Assembly (NCBI GenBank): GCA_017634275.1
Contig: JAGBNQ010000047.1
Span: 1 to 40,526, forward strand
Length of the DNA: 40,526 nucleotides
Direction: 5' to 3'
Source of the DNA: Ruminococcus sp.
GTDB taxonomy: Bacteria > Bacillota > Clostridia > Oscillospirales > Ruminococcaceae
Position numbers and translations under genes: made by a program. Positions 22,401 through 31,447 of this stretch are shown here, in pieces; position 1 is the stretch's first letter, and the number at the start of each line of letters is the position of its first letter. The notes beneath the pieces are model-generated. The model searched no databases and was not told the origin of the DNA. It saw nothing but the letters and a program-made list of their open reading frames with translations.

Positions 22401-24809
22401 TTATTTTGAAAGACACCATATCTCCCTTGCATAATCCTCAACAGATCTGTCAGCCGAGAATATGCCTGCGCCCGAGATGTTGTAAAGGCTCATCTTGTTC
22501 CACTTCAAAACATCTCTGTAAGCCTCGCTTGCATAAGCCTGCGCTCTCTGATAGGAATCAAAATCAGCGAGTGCCATGTAGGGGTCTTTTGTTTTGAGCG
22601 AGGTGGCTATCTCATTGAACTGCTGACCGTTGATGCCGTGTGTCATTCTGTCGATAGCAGCCTTTACGACCTGATTCTGATTGTAAACATTCATCGGGTT
22701 GTAGCTGCCTTTAGCTGCATTCACCTCGTCAACGTTCATACCGAAGATGATGATGTTGTCATCACCTACCTGCTCGTGTATCTCAACGTTAGCACCGTCA
22801 AGAGTACCCAGCGTGATAGCACCGTTTATCATCAGCTTCATGTTGCCCGTACCGCTTGCCTCTGTTCCTGCAAGGGATATCTGCTCTGATATCTCAGCCG
22901 CAGGCATGAGCCTCTCGGAAAGCGATACGCAGTAGTTTTCAAGGAAGATGACATTAAGCTTTTCTGAAAGCTTTTTGTCCTTCTTAAGCTCCTCGGAAAT
23001 GTTCCATATAAGCTTGATTATCTGCTTTGCCATGTAGTAGCCGGGTGCTGCCTTTGCCGCAAAGATGTATGTTTTGGGCGTAAAGTCTGCGTTCGGGTTC
23101 TCTTTGAGGTAGTTGTATTCTGCGATGATGTTAAGTGCATTTAACTGCTGCCTCTTGTACTCGTGCAGTCTCTTTACCTGAACGTCAAATATAGAGTCTG
23201 TGTTCAAAACAGAGCCGTATTCGTTCTTTACATACTTTGCAAATTTCTGCTTGTTTTCTTTCTTTATCGCGGCAAGCCTTTCGAGAACCTCCTTGTCCTC
23301 GGCAAAGAGCGAGAATTTTGAAAGCTCGCTTGCGTCCTTAAGGAATCCCGTTCCGATCTTCTCTTTAAGCAGCTCGGTAAGCCCCAGATTTGACTGCTGT
23401 AACCATCTTCTGTATGCAATGCCGTTTGTTACGTTTTTAAACTTTGTAGGTGTGTCAAGATACTCGTCCTTGAAGGTCTCGTGCTTGATGATCTCGGAGT
23501 GTATCTTTGCAACGCCGTTTACGCTGTGGCAGGCGTGTACGCAAAGTGTAGCCATTTTGCACATATTGTTCTCAATGATAGACATATGCGAAACCTTCGG
23601 CTCGTCATGATATCTCTCCCACAGATCCTTGCAGTAGCGCTCGTTTATCTCAACGATTATCGAGAAGATTCTCGGTGTAACGCTCTTTAAGAGGTTGCAG
23701 TCCCACTTTTCAAGCGCCTCGGGCATTACCGTGTGGTTTGTGTATGCAAAGGTATTCTGAACTATGTGCCATGCCTTGTCCCACGAATATCCGCAGTCAT
23801 CGAGCAGAACTCTCATAAGCTCGGGGATAGCGAGCGTCGGGTGAGTGTCGTTGATGTGGATAGCTACCTTTTCGTGCAGATTGTCAAGCGTGCCGTAGGT
23901 GTTCATGTGCTGGTTTACTATATCGCCTATAGATGCAGCGCACATAAAATACTGCTGCCTTAGCCTTAAGCTCTTGCCCTCCTGATGATTGTCATTAGGA
24001 TAAAGCACCTTTGTGATAGCCTGCGACATGATGTTCCTGCCTAAAGCCTTTGAATAATCGCCCTGATTGAACATAGGCATATCAAAGCTTGCTACCTCAG
24101 CCTTCCAGAGCCTTAGCTTTGAAACAGCCTTTGAGTCGTAGCCCGAAACGTACATATCATAAGGAACAGCTAAAACTGTTGTGTAATTCTCGTGAGTTAC
24201 GCAGTGGTACTGATTATCCCAGTACTCCTTAAGCTCGCCGTCAAAGTGTACTTCTATCGCCTTGTCGGGGTAGCTCCTGAGCCACGAAGAGCCGCCGGGC
24301 AGCCAGTTGTCGGGCAGCTCGGTCTGCCAGCCCTCTTCAAGCTTTTGCTTGAAAATGCCGTACTCATAGCAGATAGAATAGCCCGTAGCATGATAGCCCG
24401 TAGCTGCAAGCCCGTCAAGATAGCAGGCAGCAAGTCTGCCAAGGCCGCCGTTTCCAAGGCCTGCATCAGGCTCCTGCTCGTAGATCGAGTTTATGGAAAT
24501 GCCATACTCCTTAAGCACCTCTGTTGCCTCATCTATCATCTCTAAGTTGTAAAGGCTCGTTTTGAGCGACCTTCCCATAAGGAACTCCATAGAAAGGTAG
24601 TAGACCTTTTTCTTGCCTGCCGAATGGGTAGCTACCGTGAACTTGCGCCTTTTGTCCTTTAAAATGTTTACCACTATAGTTGTAAGCGCCCCGTATACCT
24701 GCTTGTCAGACGCATCCTCAGGAGTGGTCTGATAATCATTGTGCAGTATATCGACAAATCTCTCTTTAAGCTCCTTTGCCGATATAGTCTTGCTTACTGC
24801 TTTTGCCAT
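22401..24809 (-). CDS. glgP: Glycogen/maltodextrin phosphorylase
   Basis: The 802-residue GT35 enzyme releases glucose-1-phosphate from alpha-1,4-glucans using pyridoxal phosphate. Visible are YYLSMEFLMGR near the N-terminus, the active-site stretch GLGNGGLGRLAACYLDGLA, and the PLP-lysine signature EASGTGNMKLMINGA near residue 650. Length is normal. The start at 24809 (MAKAVSK) follows GGGAGG. It is transcribed alone, away from the deleted glgB. Long inverted repeats upstream suggest tight control. Confidence 0.95.
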   Translation of the reverse strand: MAKAVSKTISAKELKERFVDILHNDYQTTPEDASDKQVYGALTTIVVNILKDKRRKFTVATHSAGKKKVYYLSMEFLMGRSLKTSLYNLEMIDEATEVLKEYGISINSIYEQEPDAGLGNGGLGRLAACYLDGLAATGYHATGYSICYEYGIFKQKLEEGWQTELPDNWLPGGSSWLRSYPDKAIEVHFDGELKEYWDNQYHCVTHENYTTVLAVPYDMYVSGYDSKAVSKLRLWKAEVASFDMPMFNQGDYSKALGRNIMSQAITKVLYPNDNHQEGKSLRLRQQYFMCAASIGDIVNQHMNTYGTLDNLHEKVAIHINDTHPTLAIPELMRVLLDDCGYSWDKAWHIVQNTFAYTNHTVMPEALEKWDCNLLKSVTPRIFSIIVEINERYCKDLWERYHDEPKVSHMSIIENNMCKMATLCVHACHSVNGVAKIHSEIIKHETFKDEYLDTPTKFKNVTNGIAYRRWLQQSNLGLTELLKEKIGTGFLKDASELSKFSLFAEDKEVLERLAAIKKENKQKFAKYVKNEYGSVLNTDSIFDVQVKRLHEYKRQQLNALNIIAEYNYLKENPNADFTPKTYIFAAKAAPGYYMAKQIIKLIWNISEELKKDKKLSEKLNVIFLENYCVSLSERLMPAAEISEQISLAGTEASGTGNMKLMINGAITLGTLDGANVEIHEQVGDDNIIIFGMNVDEVNAAKGSYNPMNVYNQNQVVKAAIDRMTHGINGQQFNEIATSLKTKDPYMALADFDSYQRAQAYASEAYRDVLKWNKMSLYNISGAGIFSADRSVEDYAREIWCLSK

Positions 24810-24883
24810 ATAAAAACCTCCCAAATATTGTGCCGCGAACGGCGACGATCTTAAAACCCGCCCCCGGCAGGAAAACTATTCTT

Positions 24884-24962
24884 ATTATACACCATTTTGC
24901 CTATTATTACATCAAAATGAGTTTAATAAATAAATATATGTAACCAAAGGCAAAATGGTGTA
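24884..24962 (-). promoter_or_regulatory. glgP promoter with a 14-bp perfect inverted repeat
   Basis: On the minus strand a TATAAT lies at 24889-24884. TACACCATTTTGCC (24888-24901) and its exact reverse complement GGCAAAATGGTGTA (24949-24962) are 61 bases apart, start to start. The near site touches the -10 box. The pair could be two operator sites bridged by one repressor. A second inverted repeat, TATGTCA/TGACATA, lies at about 24977-24999. Confidence 0.6.
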
Positions 24963-25123
24963 AAAGCCTGCATAAATATGTCAATACCGCGTAATGACAT
25001 AATATCACACTGTATTATTATAAACTAAAGCTCAAAAAAAAGCAAGTCAAAAACAAAACTCCTCCCGAAATTTATTAAAAGTTTACATAAGATTTGGGAT
25101 TTTTAATAAAATTTTAATAAAAC

Positions 25124-25143
25124 TTACGAAAACGTTTGCGTAA
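25124..25143. promoter_or_regulatory. LacI/CcpA-type operator palindrome
   Basis: TTACGAAAACGTTTGCGTAA is a 20-bp palindrome with one mismatched pair and a central AAACGTTT, typical of LacI-family operators. It is about 315 bases from the glgP start and 550 from the next plus-strand gene. Confidence 0.55.
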
Positions 25144-25203
25144 ATTTTTAACTATTTTACGCGGCGTTTTCCTTTTTATGGCAATTTTTTCGTCAAGCTG
25201 TAT

Positions 25204-25293
25204 ATTTGTTGCATATCCATTTTGTGCATCACTACAAATCTAAGCATTTTTCAAAAAAAGATTCTCATTTGTTGCATTAAAATATGCAACAAA
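25204..25293. promoter_or_regulatory. Repeated TTTGTTGCAT sites, one as a palindrome
   Basis: TTTGTTGCAT (25268-25277) and ATGCAACAAA (25284-25293) are exact inverted repeats with a 6-base centre. A further TTTGTTGCATAT lies at about 25205. The rest of 24825-25330 is AT-rich with no gene seen. Confidence 0.5.
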
Positions 25294-25329
25294 CCCCCAT
25301 TTTGGCGCTGTAAGTGAAAGGAGTTTTTT

Positions 25330-25666
25330 CAATGCACAATGCACAATGCACAATTCACAATTAAGGCGCGCTGCTGCGAAGGGGGTCGGGGGCACTTGCT
25401 TACTTCGTGAGCAGGCAAAGCCCCCGTCCGAAGGGGTTTGGGGGCGAGCGGAAAGCCCCCAATGCCGCCGCAAGGCGGCTTGCTCCCTCGGAGCGATGAA
25501 CAAAGCCTTAGCGTATTGCTCGTTATTTGGTTTTTTTAGCTTGTTTCACGCTCAAAGCTAAGGTAATGTCAAAGCAAGCCGCGCGCCCTTTTTCGGGGGG
25601 CTTTCCGGTCGCCCCCCGTACCCCCTTCGGGTTCGCATCGGCAAAGCCCCTGCAAACTTCAATTTC
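25330..25666. repeat. GC-rich mosaic repeat, copy D, with 7-bp tandem repeat left end
   Basis: The left end is a TGCACAA tandem repeat leading into CACAATTAAGGCGCGC, a left end related to the second repeat family. Inside are CTCGGAGCGATGAACAAAGC, GCTTGTTTCACGCTCAAAGC (reversed in copy C) and GGGGGGCTTTCCGGTCGCCC. The right end GCAAACTTCAATTT matches other right ends. No gene is seen inside. Confidence 0.8.
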
Positions 25667-25692
25667 CATTGCAAACGAAAGGAGAACCACAT

Positions 25693-26184
25693 ATGCAGTT
25701 ATTACCAAAACGTATCCCGCCCGAAACGGTCGAGAGATTTACCCTGAACCTATTTTTGTGCGGCTCGCCCGTCGAGGCCGCGCGCAGGACGGGGATAGAT
25801 GAGTGCGCAGGGCTTAAGCTCTCGCTCTCGCGCAGGGTGCAAAGACGCCTTGCAAAATATTATAAGTCGCGTGAGCTTACCCTCTACCGCGCAAGAGCAG
25901 GCCTTGAACGTATAGCGTTCGGGCGGATAAACGATGCGGCCGAGCTTGCACTTTCGGGCGATGAGGAGAATTTCTCCCGCTTTGACGGCGCCGATCTCTT
26001 TAACGTATCTGAGCTTAAGCGCGTAAAAGGGGGCGGCGTTGAGATAAAATTCTTTGACCGCCTTAAGGCGATAGAACAGCTCATAGCTCTTGATGAGGTC
26101 ATACTTAATAACGCATCATCTGAGGAGTTTATGAGCCGGTTTGCCGCCGCGGTCTCGGGGGACGGTGAGGAAGAGGATGAATAA
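25693..26184 (+). CDS. Phage terminase small-subunit-like protein
   Basis: The 163-residue basic protein sits directly before a terminase large subunit and overlaps it by 8 bases. Its N-terminal part (FTLNLFLCGSPVEAARRTGI) looks like the DNA-binding helix-turn-helix of small terminases. The rest is helical with an acidic end, SGDGEEEDE. It would recognise DNA for packaging. The assignment leans on position and size. AAAGGAGAACC supports the ATG at 25693. Repeat copy D ends 27 bases upstream. Confidence 0.75.
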   Translation: MQLLPKRIPPETVERFTLNLFLCGSPVEAARRTGIDECAGLKLSLSRRVQRRLAKYYKSRELTLYRARAGLERIAFGRINDAAELALSGDEENFSRFDGADLFNVSELKRVKGGGVEIKFFDRLKAIEQLIALDEVILNNASSEEFMSRFAAAVSGDGEEEDE

Positions 26185-27442
26185 GAGAATAAGAAAAAAG
26201 ACAGACCCACGCTTTTCAAAAAAGCAGCAGATAGTTATGAGGTGGTGGAAAGATGATAAGTATAAGCACCACGATGCTATCCTATGCGACGGCTCTGTCA
26301 GGAGCGGCAAGACTACCGCTATGTCGCAGTCCTTCCTTATGTGGGCTATGGAAAGCTTTAACGGGCAGAATTTCGGCATCTGCGGCAAAACGCTCATCAC
26401 CCTGCGCCGCAACGTTATTGACCCCCTTGTAAGCTTTGCCAAAAGCCTCAGAATGAATGTCGATATAAAGGTGTCAAAAAACTATTTCGATGTCAAAAGC
26501 GGCGCCCGCAAAAATCGCTTTTACCTCTTTGGCGGCAAGGACGAATCCGCCGCCGCACTCATTCAGGGTATCACGCTTGCAGGCGTGCTTATCGACGAGG
26601 CTGCACTTTTGCCAAGGAGCTTTATAGAGCAATCCTTTGCAAGATGCTCTGTTTCAGGCTCAAAGCTCTGGCTCAACTGCAACCCCGAGGGTGAGTTCCA
26701 CTGGCTCAAGCGTGAGTGGATAGATAAAAGGGAGGAAAAAAACCTCCTCTACCTCCACTTTACCCTTGATGATAACCCATCGCTCTCGCAAAGTATCAAA
26801 AGGCGCTATCACAGGCTCTACAGCGGCGTTTTCTATGAGCGTTTCGTTCTCGGTAAATGGGTCAGCGCCGAGGGGCTTGTCTACCCTATGTTTGATAAGG
26901 CGCGCCATACCTTTGCTTTACCGCCCGAAAATATCACACGCTTTGCCGTAAGCTGTGACTACGGAACGGTAAACCCCACAAGCATAGGCCTGTGGGGCGA
27001 AAGCGGCGGAGTGTGGCTAAGGCTTAAGGAATACTACTTTGACTCACGCCGCGAGGGCTGCCGCAGAACTGATGAGGAGCATTACACAGCCCTTGAACAG
27101 CTCTGCGAAGGAGCAGATGTCGAGCGTATCATAGTCGATCCGTCAGCATCGTCATTTATAGAATGCATCAAGCGGCATAAACGCTTTACGGTAACAACAG
27201 CTAAGAATGACGTTTTGGCAGGCATCGGCAGAGTTAGTGATGCGCTTGCGGCAGGGAAAATAAAGATAAGCTGTACCTGCCTTGACACTATACGCGAATT
27301 TGCCCTCTACCGCTGGGACGGCAATGGAAAGGATGCCCCCTTAAAGGAAAACGATCACGCGATGGATGATATCCGCTACTTTGTATCGGAATATCTCACC
27401 GACAAAGAAGACAGTTTCTTTGTCATGGCACTTGACAGATAA
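26177..27442 (+). CDS. Phage terminase large subunit
   Basis: The 421-residue ATP-driven packaging motor and nuclease has Walker A as DGSVRSGKTTA (about 37-47) and Walker B as GVLIDEAALL (about 134-143). Motif III is near LNCNPEG. RNase H-like nuclease acidic residues lie in SCDYGT (about 260), IIVDPSASSF and ENDHAMDDIRYF. It resembles the PBSX/Terminase_6 group. All catalytic residues are in place and the length is normal. The start at 26177 follows GAAGAGG and overlaps the stop of the small subunit. Confidence 0.93.
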   Translation: MNKRIRKKTDPRFSKKQQIVMRWWKDDKYKHHDAILCDGSVRSGKTTAMSQSFLMWAMESFNGQNFGICGKTLITLRRNVIDPLVSFAKSLRMNVDIKVSKNYFDVKSGARKNRFYLFGGKDESAAALIQGITLAGVLIDEAALLPRSFIEQSFARCSVSGSKLWLNCNPEGEFHWLKREWIDKREEKNLLYLHFTLDDNPSLSQSIKRRYHRLYSGVFYERFVLGKWVSAEGLVYPMFDKARHTFALPPENITRFAVSCDYGTVNPTSIGLWGESGGVWLRLKEYYFDSRREGCRRTDEEHYTALEQLCEGADVERIIVDPSASSFIECIKRHKRFTVTTAKNDVLAGIGRVSDALAAGKIKISCTCLDTIREFALYRWDGNGKDAPLKENDHAMDDIRYFVSEYLTDKEDSFFVMALDR

Positions 27443-27459
27443 AAGAAAGGAGAATGCCA

Positions 27460-28608
27460 ATGAATCTATTTAAGTCAAAGCACGGGGCTGCCTATAACGG
27501 CGGCTTTGATGTGGGCGGCGGTGCGCTCAAAAGCGGCTTTAAGGTCGCCTACGGCAAAAGTGTCGAAACGGGGCTTTATGAGGCGCTGCGCGACAATGTT
27601 CCCGTAATTGATGCGTGCATATCAAAAATAGTCCGCCTTGCAGGGGATTTTAAGGTGGTCTGCGAGAACGAAGACAGCCAGCGCGCTGTCGATGAGTTCG
27701 CCCTTAACGTTCCCGTGGGTATATCGGGCAGGTCGCTCTATGCGTTTGCTGATATGTATCTTGACTCACTTCTTACCTACGGCAAAAGTGTGGGCGAGTA
27801 TACCGTTGACCCCGAAACGGGCAGAATGTCCTCACTCTTTGTGTGTGACCCCGAGCTTTTCGAGGTGATACCCGATAAAGCCACGGGCGAGCCCGTTTTC
27901 CGCTTTTGCGGCAGCAAGAAAACAGTCGATTTCAAAAACCCCGAGCGTATCCTTTATACGGCCTTGAACCCCACCCCCAAATGCCCCTCGGGGCGCTCTA
28001 TCCTCAAAGGCATACCTGCCCTTGCGGATATCCTGACGACTATCTATTCCTGCATAGGCACGAACTTTGACCGCGCAGGAAACCTGAGATATGCCGTCAC
28101 TTATAAGCCCTCGGGGGAAAGCGATGCGCAGTTTGCCTCAAAGCGCGCTAAGGAAATGGCGACACAGTGGACTGATGCCATGCAGTCGGCAAGAAACGGC
28201 GTTATGAAGGATTTCATAGCCGTAGGTGATGTAGGTATCAAGGTGATAGGTGCCGAAAGCGGCCTTATAGATACCGAGATACCTGTGCGGCAGCTTATCG
28301 AGCAGATGATATCAAAGCTCTCCATTCCGCCGTTTCTGTTAGGCCTTAACTGGTCAAGCACCGAGCGAATGGCCTCACAGCAGGCGGATATCCTGACGAG
28401 CGAGCTTGAATATTACCGCCGCCTTATCACCCCCGTGCTTATAAAGATATGCCGCACCTTCCTTACCCTTGCAGGGGAGGACAGCAATGTCGAGATAAGC
28501 TGGGCAAACATCAATTTGCAGGACGAGGAGGCTCTCGCCCGTGCAAGGCTCTATAATGCGCAGGCCGATGAGATAGAGCTGAGAGTAAAGGAAAAGAGAG
28601 GAGAGTGA
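27460..28608 (+). CDS. Phage portal protein
   Basis: The 382-residue portal forms the ring through which DNA enters the capsid. The pattern is that of HK97/SPP1-type portals: an N-terminal wing, a YADMYLDSLLTYGKS-like helix region (about 91-105), ILYTALNPTPKCPSGRSILK (about 165), and a clip and crown with STERMASQQADILTSE (about 310). Length is compact but complete. AAAGGAG precedes the ATG at 27460; the ATG six bases earlier is too close to that site. Confidence 0.9.
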   Translation: MNLFKSKHGAAYNGGFDVGGGALKSGFKVAYGKSVETGLYEALRDNVPVIDACISKIVRLAGDFKVVCENEDSQRAVDEFALNVPVGISGRSLYAFADMYLDSLLTYGKSVGEYTVDPETGRMSSLFVCDPELFEVIPDKATGEPVFRFCGSKKTVDFKNPERILYTALNPTPKCPSGRSILKGIPALADILTTIYSCIGTNFDRAGNLRYAVTYKPSGESDAQFASKRAKEMATQWTDAMQSARNGVMKDFIAVGDVGIKVIGAESGLIDTEIPVRQLIEQMISKLSIPPFLLGLNWSSTERMASQQADILTSELEYYRRLITPVLIKICRTFLTLAGEDSNVEISWANINLQDEEALARARLYNAQADEIELRVKEKRGE

Positions 28609-28612
28609 AAAA

Positions 28613-29461
28613 ATGAAAAGCTATGAATTTGAGCTTGATGATACCGAGCTTGAAAAGATAAACCGCTTTGCAAGAAAGCCGCTTTCAAAGGATAGGGTTT
28701 ATGCATTCCCCGTTATCCTCTGCGATAACGAGATAGACCGCGACGGTGAGCGCTTCAGCGTAAGCTCGCTTGAAAAGCTATCGGAGCTTTTTGTCGGCAA
28801 AACGGGCATCTTTGACCATGACCCCAAGGGCAGTAACCAGACCTCGCGCATCTATGAAACATTTATAGATAAGCAAACGGGCAGGACCACCTCATACGGC
28901 GAGGAGCTTGTCTGCCTTGCGGCTAAGGCCTATATGGTCAGGACTGATAAGAACAAGCCGCTTATCGACGAGATAGATGCAGGCATAAAAAAGGAGATAA
29001 GCATAAGCTGCTCCGTTGCAAAAAAGATATGCTCCGTCTGCGGTGAGAACATCTACAAAAAGCCCTGCTCGCACATAAAGGGCAAAAGCTACGGCGGCAA
29101 AAAATGCTTTGTGAGCTTAGAGGAGCCGCTTGATGCGTATGAGTGGTCATTCGTCGCAGTTCCCGCGCAGATAAATGCAGGCGTTAAAAAGACGCATGAG
29201 CCTGCCGAAAAAAGCTCAAAGCAGGCCTTTGACAGCAAGCGCCTCAGCGAATTCTACCTTTTGCAGGATAACCTTATCAAAAAGGTAAAAGCCCTCTATG
29301 AGCTTGCAAATGTTAAAGACGAGCAGCTTTTAAGCGTTACCGATAAGCTGTCGGTCACAGAGCTTATCGCCCTTGAAAAAAGGCTCAGCGAAGGCCTCAC
29401 AAGGCCATCACGCCCTCAGCTTGATATCGGGCACAAGGACATTGAAAACTACAGATCATGA
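28613..29461 (+). CDS. Prohead protease with scaffold-like C-terminus
   Basis: The 282-residue protein follows the portal by 4 bases. The N-terminal 190 residues fit HK97-type prohead proteases: a VYAFPVILCDNEIDRDGE start, a GKTGIFDHDP segment with the likely active-site histidine, and DAYEWSFVAVPAQ near 185. An inserted CSVCGENIYKKPCSH...C segment has four cysteines plus a histidine, a possible zinc site. The C-terminal 90 residues are helical and charged, as in protease-scaffold fusions. It would mature the capsid. Confidence 0.8.
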   Translation: MKSYEFELDDTELEKINRFARKPLSKDRVYAFPVILCDNEIDRDGERFSVSSLEKLSELFVGKTGIFDHDPKGSNQTSRIYETFIDKQTGRTTSYGEELVCLAAKAYMVRTDKNKPLIDEIDAGIKKEISISCSVAKKICSVCGENIYKKPCSHIKGKSYGGKKCFVSLEEPLDAYEWSFVAVPAQINAGVKKTHEPAEKSSKQAFDSKRLSEFYLLQDNLIKKVKALYELANVKDEQLLSVTDKLSVTELIALEKRLSEGLTRPSRPQLDIGHKDIENYRS

Positions 29462-29483
29462 TTTAAGAAAGGAAAATAAACTT

Positions 29484-30461
29484 ATGAATTTTGAAAACAT
29501 CAGACTTGAAAAGGAACTTTACGGAATAACAGGAAAGAGCTTTACAAAGGCTTTATCAGCACTTGACCCCGATGAGAACTACATCGGCACACCTCTTGAG
29601 GGGCTTGATGCCTTTGAAAGACAGCTAAAGCGCTTTGACATCAAGGTGTCGGGGCAGGACTGCGACAAGGTCGAGAAATTCTTCCTCACGACCGAGTCGG
29701 CGGTGCTTTTCCCCGAGTTTGTAAGAAGGCAGATAAAGAAGGGCATGGACGAAACATCTATCCTCCCCGACATAGCGGCTGCTACATCTTATATCGACGG
29801 CGTTGATTACCGCGCGCTCGTTATGACAGAGTCGGGCTCTAACACAGTAGCGGAGGGCGGTACGCTCCCCTCAACTACCGTTACACTTGCAAGCACAGCC
29901 ACAAGGCTCTCAAAGTTTGCAAGAAAGCTCTCCTGCACCTACGAGTCGGTAAGAAAGCAGAGGATAGAGGCATTCGGCATTGCCCTGCGCGCACTCGGCG
30001 CTCAGATATCAAAGTCCTGCAATGAGCTTGCAGCCTCCTCGCTTGCAAGCGGCATCACCCCTACAACTATCGCAGGCAATACCCTTGCTTATTCCGACCT
30101 TGCGGCATTCTGGGCATCTATGACCGATGCGAATATGGACGTTATGCTTTGCAGCCCTGCTGTAATGGCGGCTATATTGGCGCTTGACGAGATGAAGTAT
30201 GTGGTAAGCGACTATATGAAAACAGGCCGCGCTGTTACACCCTACGGCGTTACGCTTGTAAAGTGCCCGTCACTTGCAGCCTCGGGCGATATCGTGGGGA
30301 TAGACTCCACAAAGGCCGCCGAGATAATCTTCGGCTCGGACGTAGTCGTTGATACCGACAGCCTGCTCTCCACCCAGAACAGAGAGATAGCCTGCTCTGT
30401 ACTTATAGGCGTTGCAAGAGTTTCAAACAATGCCGTAAAGGTACTTAAGACAGTTAAATAA
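29484..30461 (+). CDS. Major capsid protein, HK97 fold
   Basis: The 325-residue protein follows the protease, as in HK97-like heads. It has an N-terminal helical arm (about 1-60) and the FFLTTESAVLFPEFVRRQIK transition. A beta-rich core follows, with KFARKLSCTYESVRKQ and the A-domain end (CSVLIGVARVSNNAVKVLKT). GAAAGG seven bases before 29484 sets the start. The gene is intact. It is followed by a 190-bp repeat-bearing gap before the next module gene. Confidence 0.88.
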   Translation: MNFENIRLEKELYGITGKSFTKALSALDPDENYIGTPLEGLDAFERQLKRFDIKVSGQDCDKVEKFFLTTESAVLFPEFVRRQIKKGMDETSILPDIAAATSYIDGVDYRALVMTESGSNTVAEGGTLPSTTVTLASTATRLSKFARKLSCTYESVRKQRIEAFGIALRALGAQISKSCNELAASSLASGITPTTIAGNTLAYSDLAAFWASMTDANMDVMLCSPAVMAAILALDEMKYVVSDYMKTGRAVTPYGVTLVKCPSLAASGDIVGIDSTKAAEIIFGSDVVVDTDSLLSTQNREIACSVLIGVARVSNNAVKVLKTVK

Positions 30462-30597
30462 TGAAAAATGAATAATTAAGGTGCGTCTGCGGCGATACCC
30501 CACTCCACCGCGACCAAACGGCCGAATGGCCGGATCATCGCCGCAGGCAATACCATAATAATGAATAATGAATAGTGAATAATGAATAATTGATGAG
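30462..30597. repeat. AT-flanked palindromic repeat element inside the phage module
   Basis: The core 30474-30559 runs from AATTAAGGTGCG to ATACCATAAT. It contains CTGCGGCGAT (30487)/ATCGCCGCAG (30546) and an inner CGGCCGAATGGCCG hairpin. It is flanked by 7-base TGAATAA tandem repeats. A sister copy lies at 38971-39047. Confidence 0.75.
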
Positions 30598-30630
30598 GCA
30601 GGGGGCAGGCATTCTTACCTCCTGCCTCTT
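30595..30630 (+). terminator. Hairpin between capsid and connector genes
   Basis: GAGGCAGG (30595-30602) pairs with CCTGCCTC (30621-30628), followed by TTATTTCTT. It may end part of the head-gene transcript. Confidence 0.6.
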
Positions 30631-30657
30631 ATTTCTTACATCTAAAAGGAGGACAAA

Positions 30658-31032
30658 ATGGTTTATATCGACAGGATAAAGGTAATGGCGCTTTTTCTGC
30701 GCCTTAGCGGTATAGAGGATTCAAGACGAAATGAATTTGATGATATCATCGAAAACGCTTGCTTTTATATCGCAAAGCGCGTTAAAGAGGATATTCTGGT
30801 GACAGACCTTGAAAGGCTTGAATTTGCAAGTGCTGCTGTGGCGGTGTATGATAATACTCTGCTGCGGCTGATAAATGATAAAACGCTCTGCACAGCCGAC
30901 GGCAGACAGACTCTGAGCTATAAGGACGCTGATGCTTACAAATATGCCGTAAAGCTGAGAGAACACGCGCTTATCTCAATAAGCGACCTGATAGCGCAGG
31001 ATACCTTTTATTTTGCGGCGGCAGAGGGGTGA
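30658..31032 (+). CDS. Head-tail connector-like protein
   Basis: The 124-residue helical protein follows the capsid gene, where gp6/gp15-type adaptor proteins are usually encoded. The pattern of a short helix, an ENACFYIAKRV helix and a long charged C-terminal helix fits that fold. AGGAGGA precedes the ATG. The role is inferred from order and size. Confidence 0.65.
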   Translation: MVYIDRIKVMALFLRLSGIEDSRRNEFDDIIENACFYIAKRVKEDILVTDLERLEFASAAVAVYDNTLLRLINDKTLCTADGRQTLSYKDADAYKYAVKLREHALISISDLIAQDTFYFAAAEG

Positions 31033-31036
31033 GGAT

Positions 31037-31447
31037 ATGCTTGATGTTATTATAAATGCGCTAAGTGCTTTTTTAACGGCGGCAGGCTTTACTGTCCTTA
31101 AGCCCTGCGATGCGCCGCGTGACAATGAACTTAAGGGCAAGCCTATAGCCTTTTTGCAGATAAGCGAGGCAAGAAACGTGCAGACGGGCTACGACTTTGA
31201 TACGGGGCGAAAAAAGCAGGCCTATGAGTTTGATGTAAAATGCAGGCTTATGGGAAAAGAAGGCGACTGCTCCGACAGAAGGGAGCTTTTGAGCCGTGCA
31301 TTTGATGCGCAGGAGGCGCTTATTGATGCAGGCTATAAGGTTAAGCTTAAAAATGATATGAGGATAAATAAGGCACTTTCAAGGGCGGAGTGTGAGTTAG
31401 ATGTGACCGATGCCTATATACTTATACCCGAGGGGGGAAATATATGA
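31037..31447 (+). CDS. Phage neck or tail-terminator-like protein
   Basis: The 136-residue protein begins MLDVIINALSAFLTAAGFTV and has the alternating helix/strand pattern of tail-terminator (gpU-like) proteins. Its middle YEFDVKCRL strand is followed by a helix near 90. It is 4 bases after the connector gene and overlaps the next gene by 4 bases. GGTGAGG precedes the ATG at 31037. Family assignment is tentative. Confidence 0.6.
   Translation: MLDVIINALSAFLTAAGFTVLKPCDAPRDNELKGKPIAFLQISEARNVQTGYDFDTGRKKQAYEFDVKCRLMGKEGDCSDRRELLSRAFDAQEALIDAGYKVKLKNDMRINKALSRAECELDVTDAYILIPEGGNI

Noticed and set aside
25346-25802. Several open frames across repeat copy D
   Set aside because: Low-complexity Pro/Gly/Arg-rich translations of the repeat, with no consistent frame shared among repeat copies.
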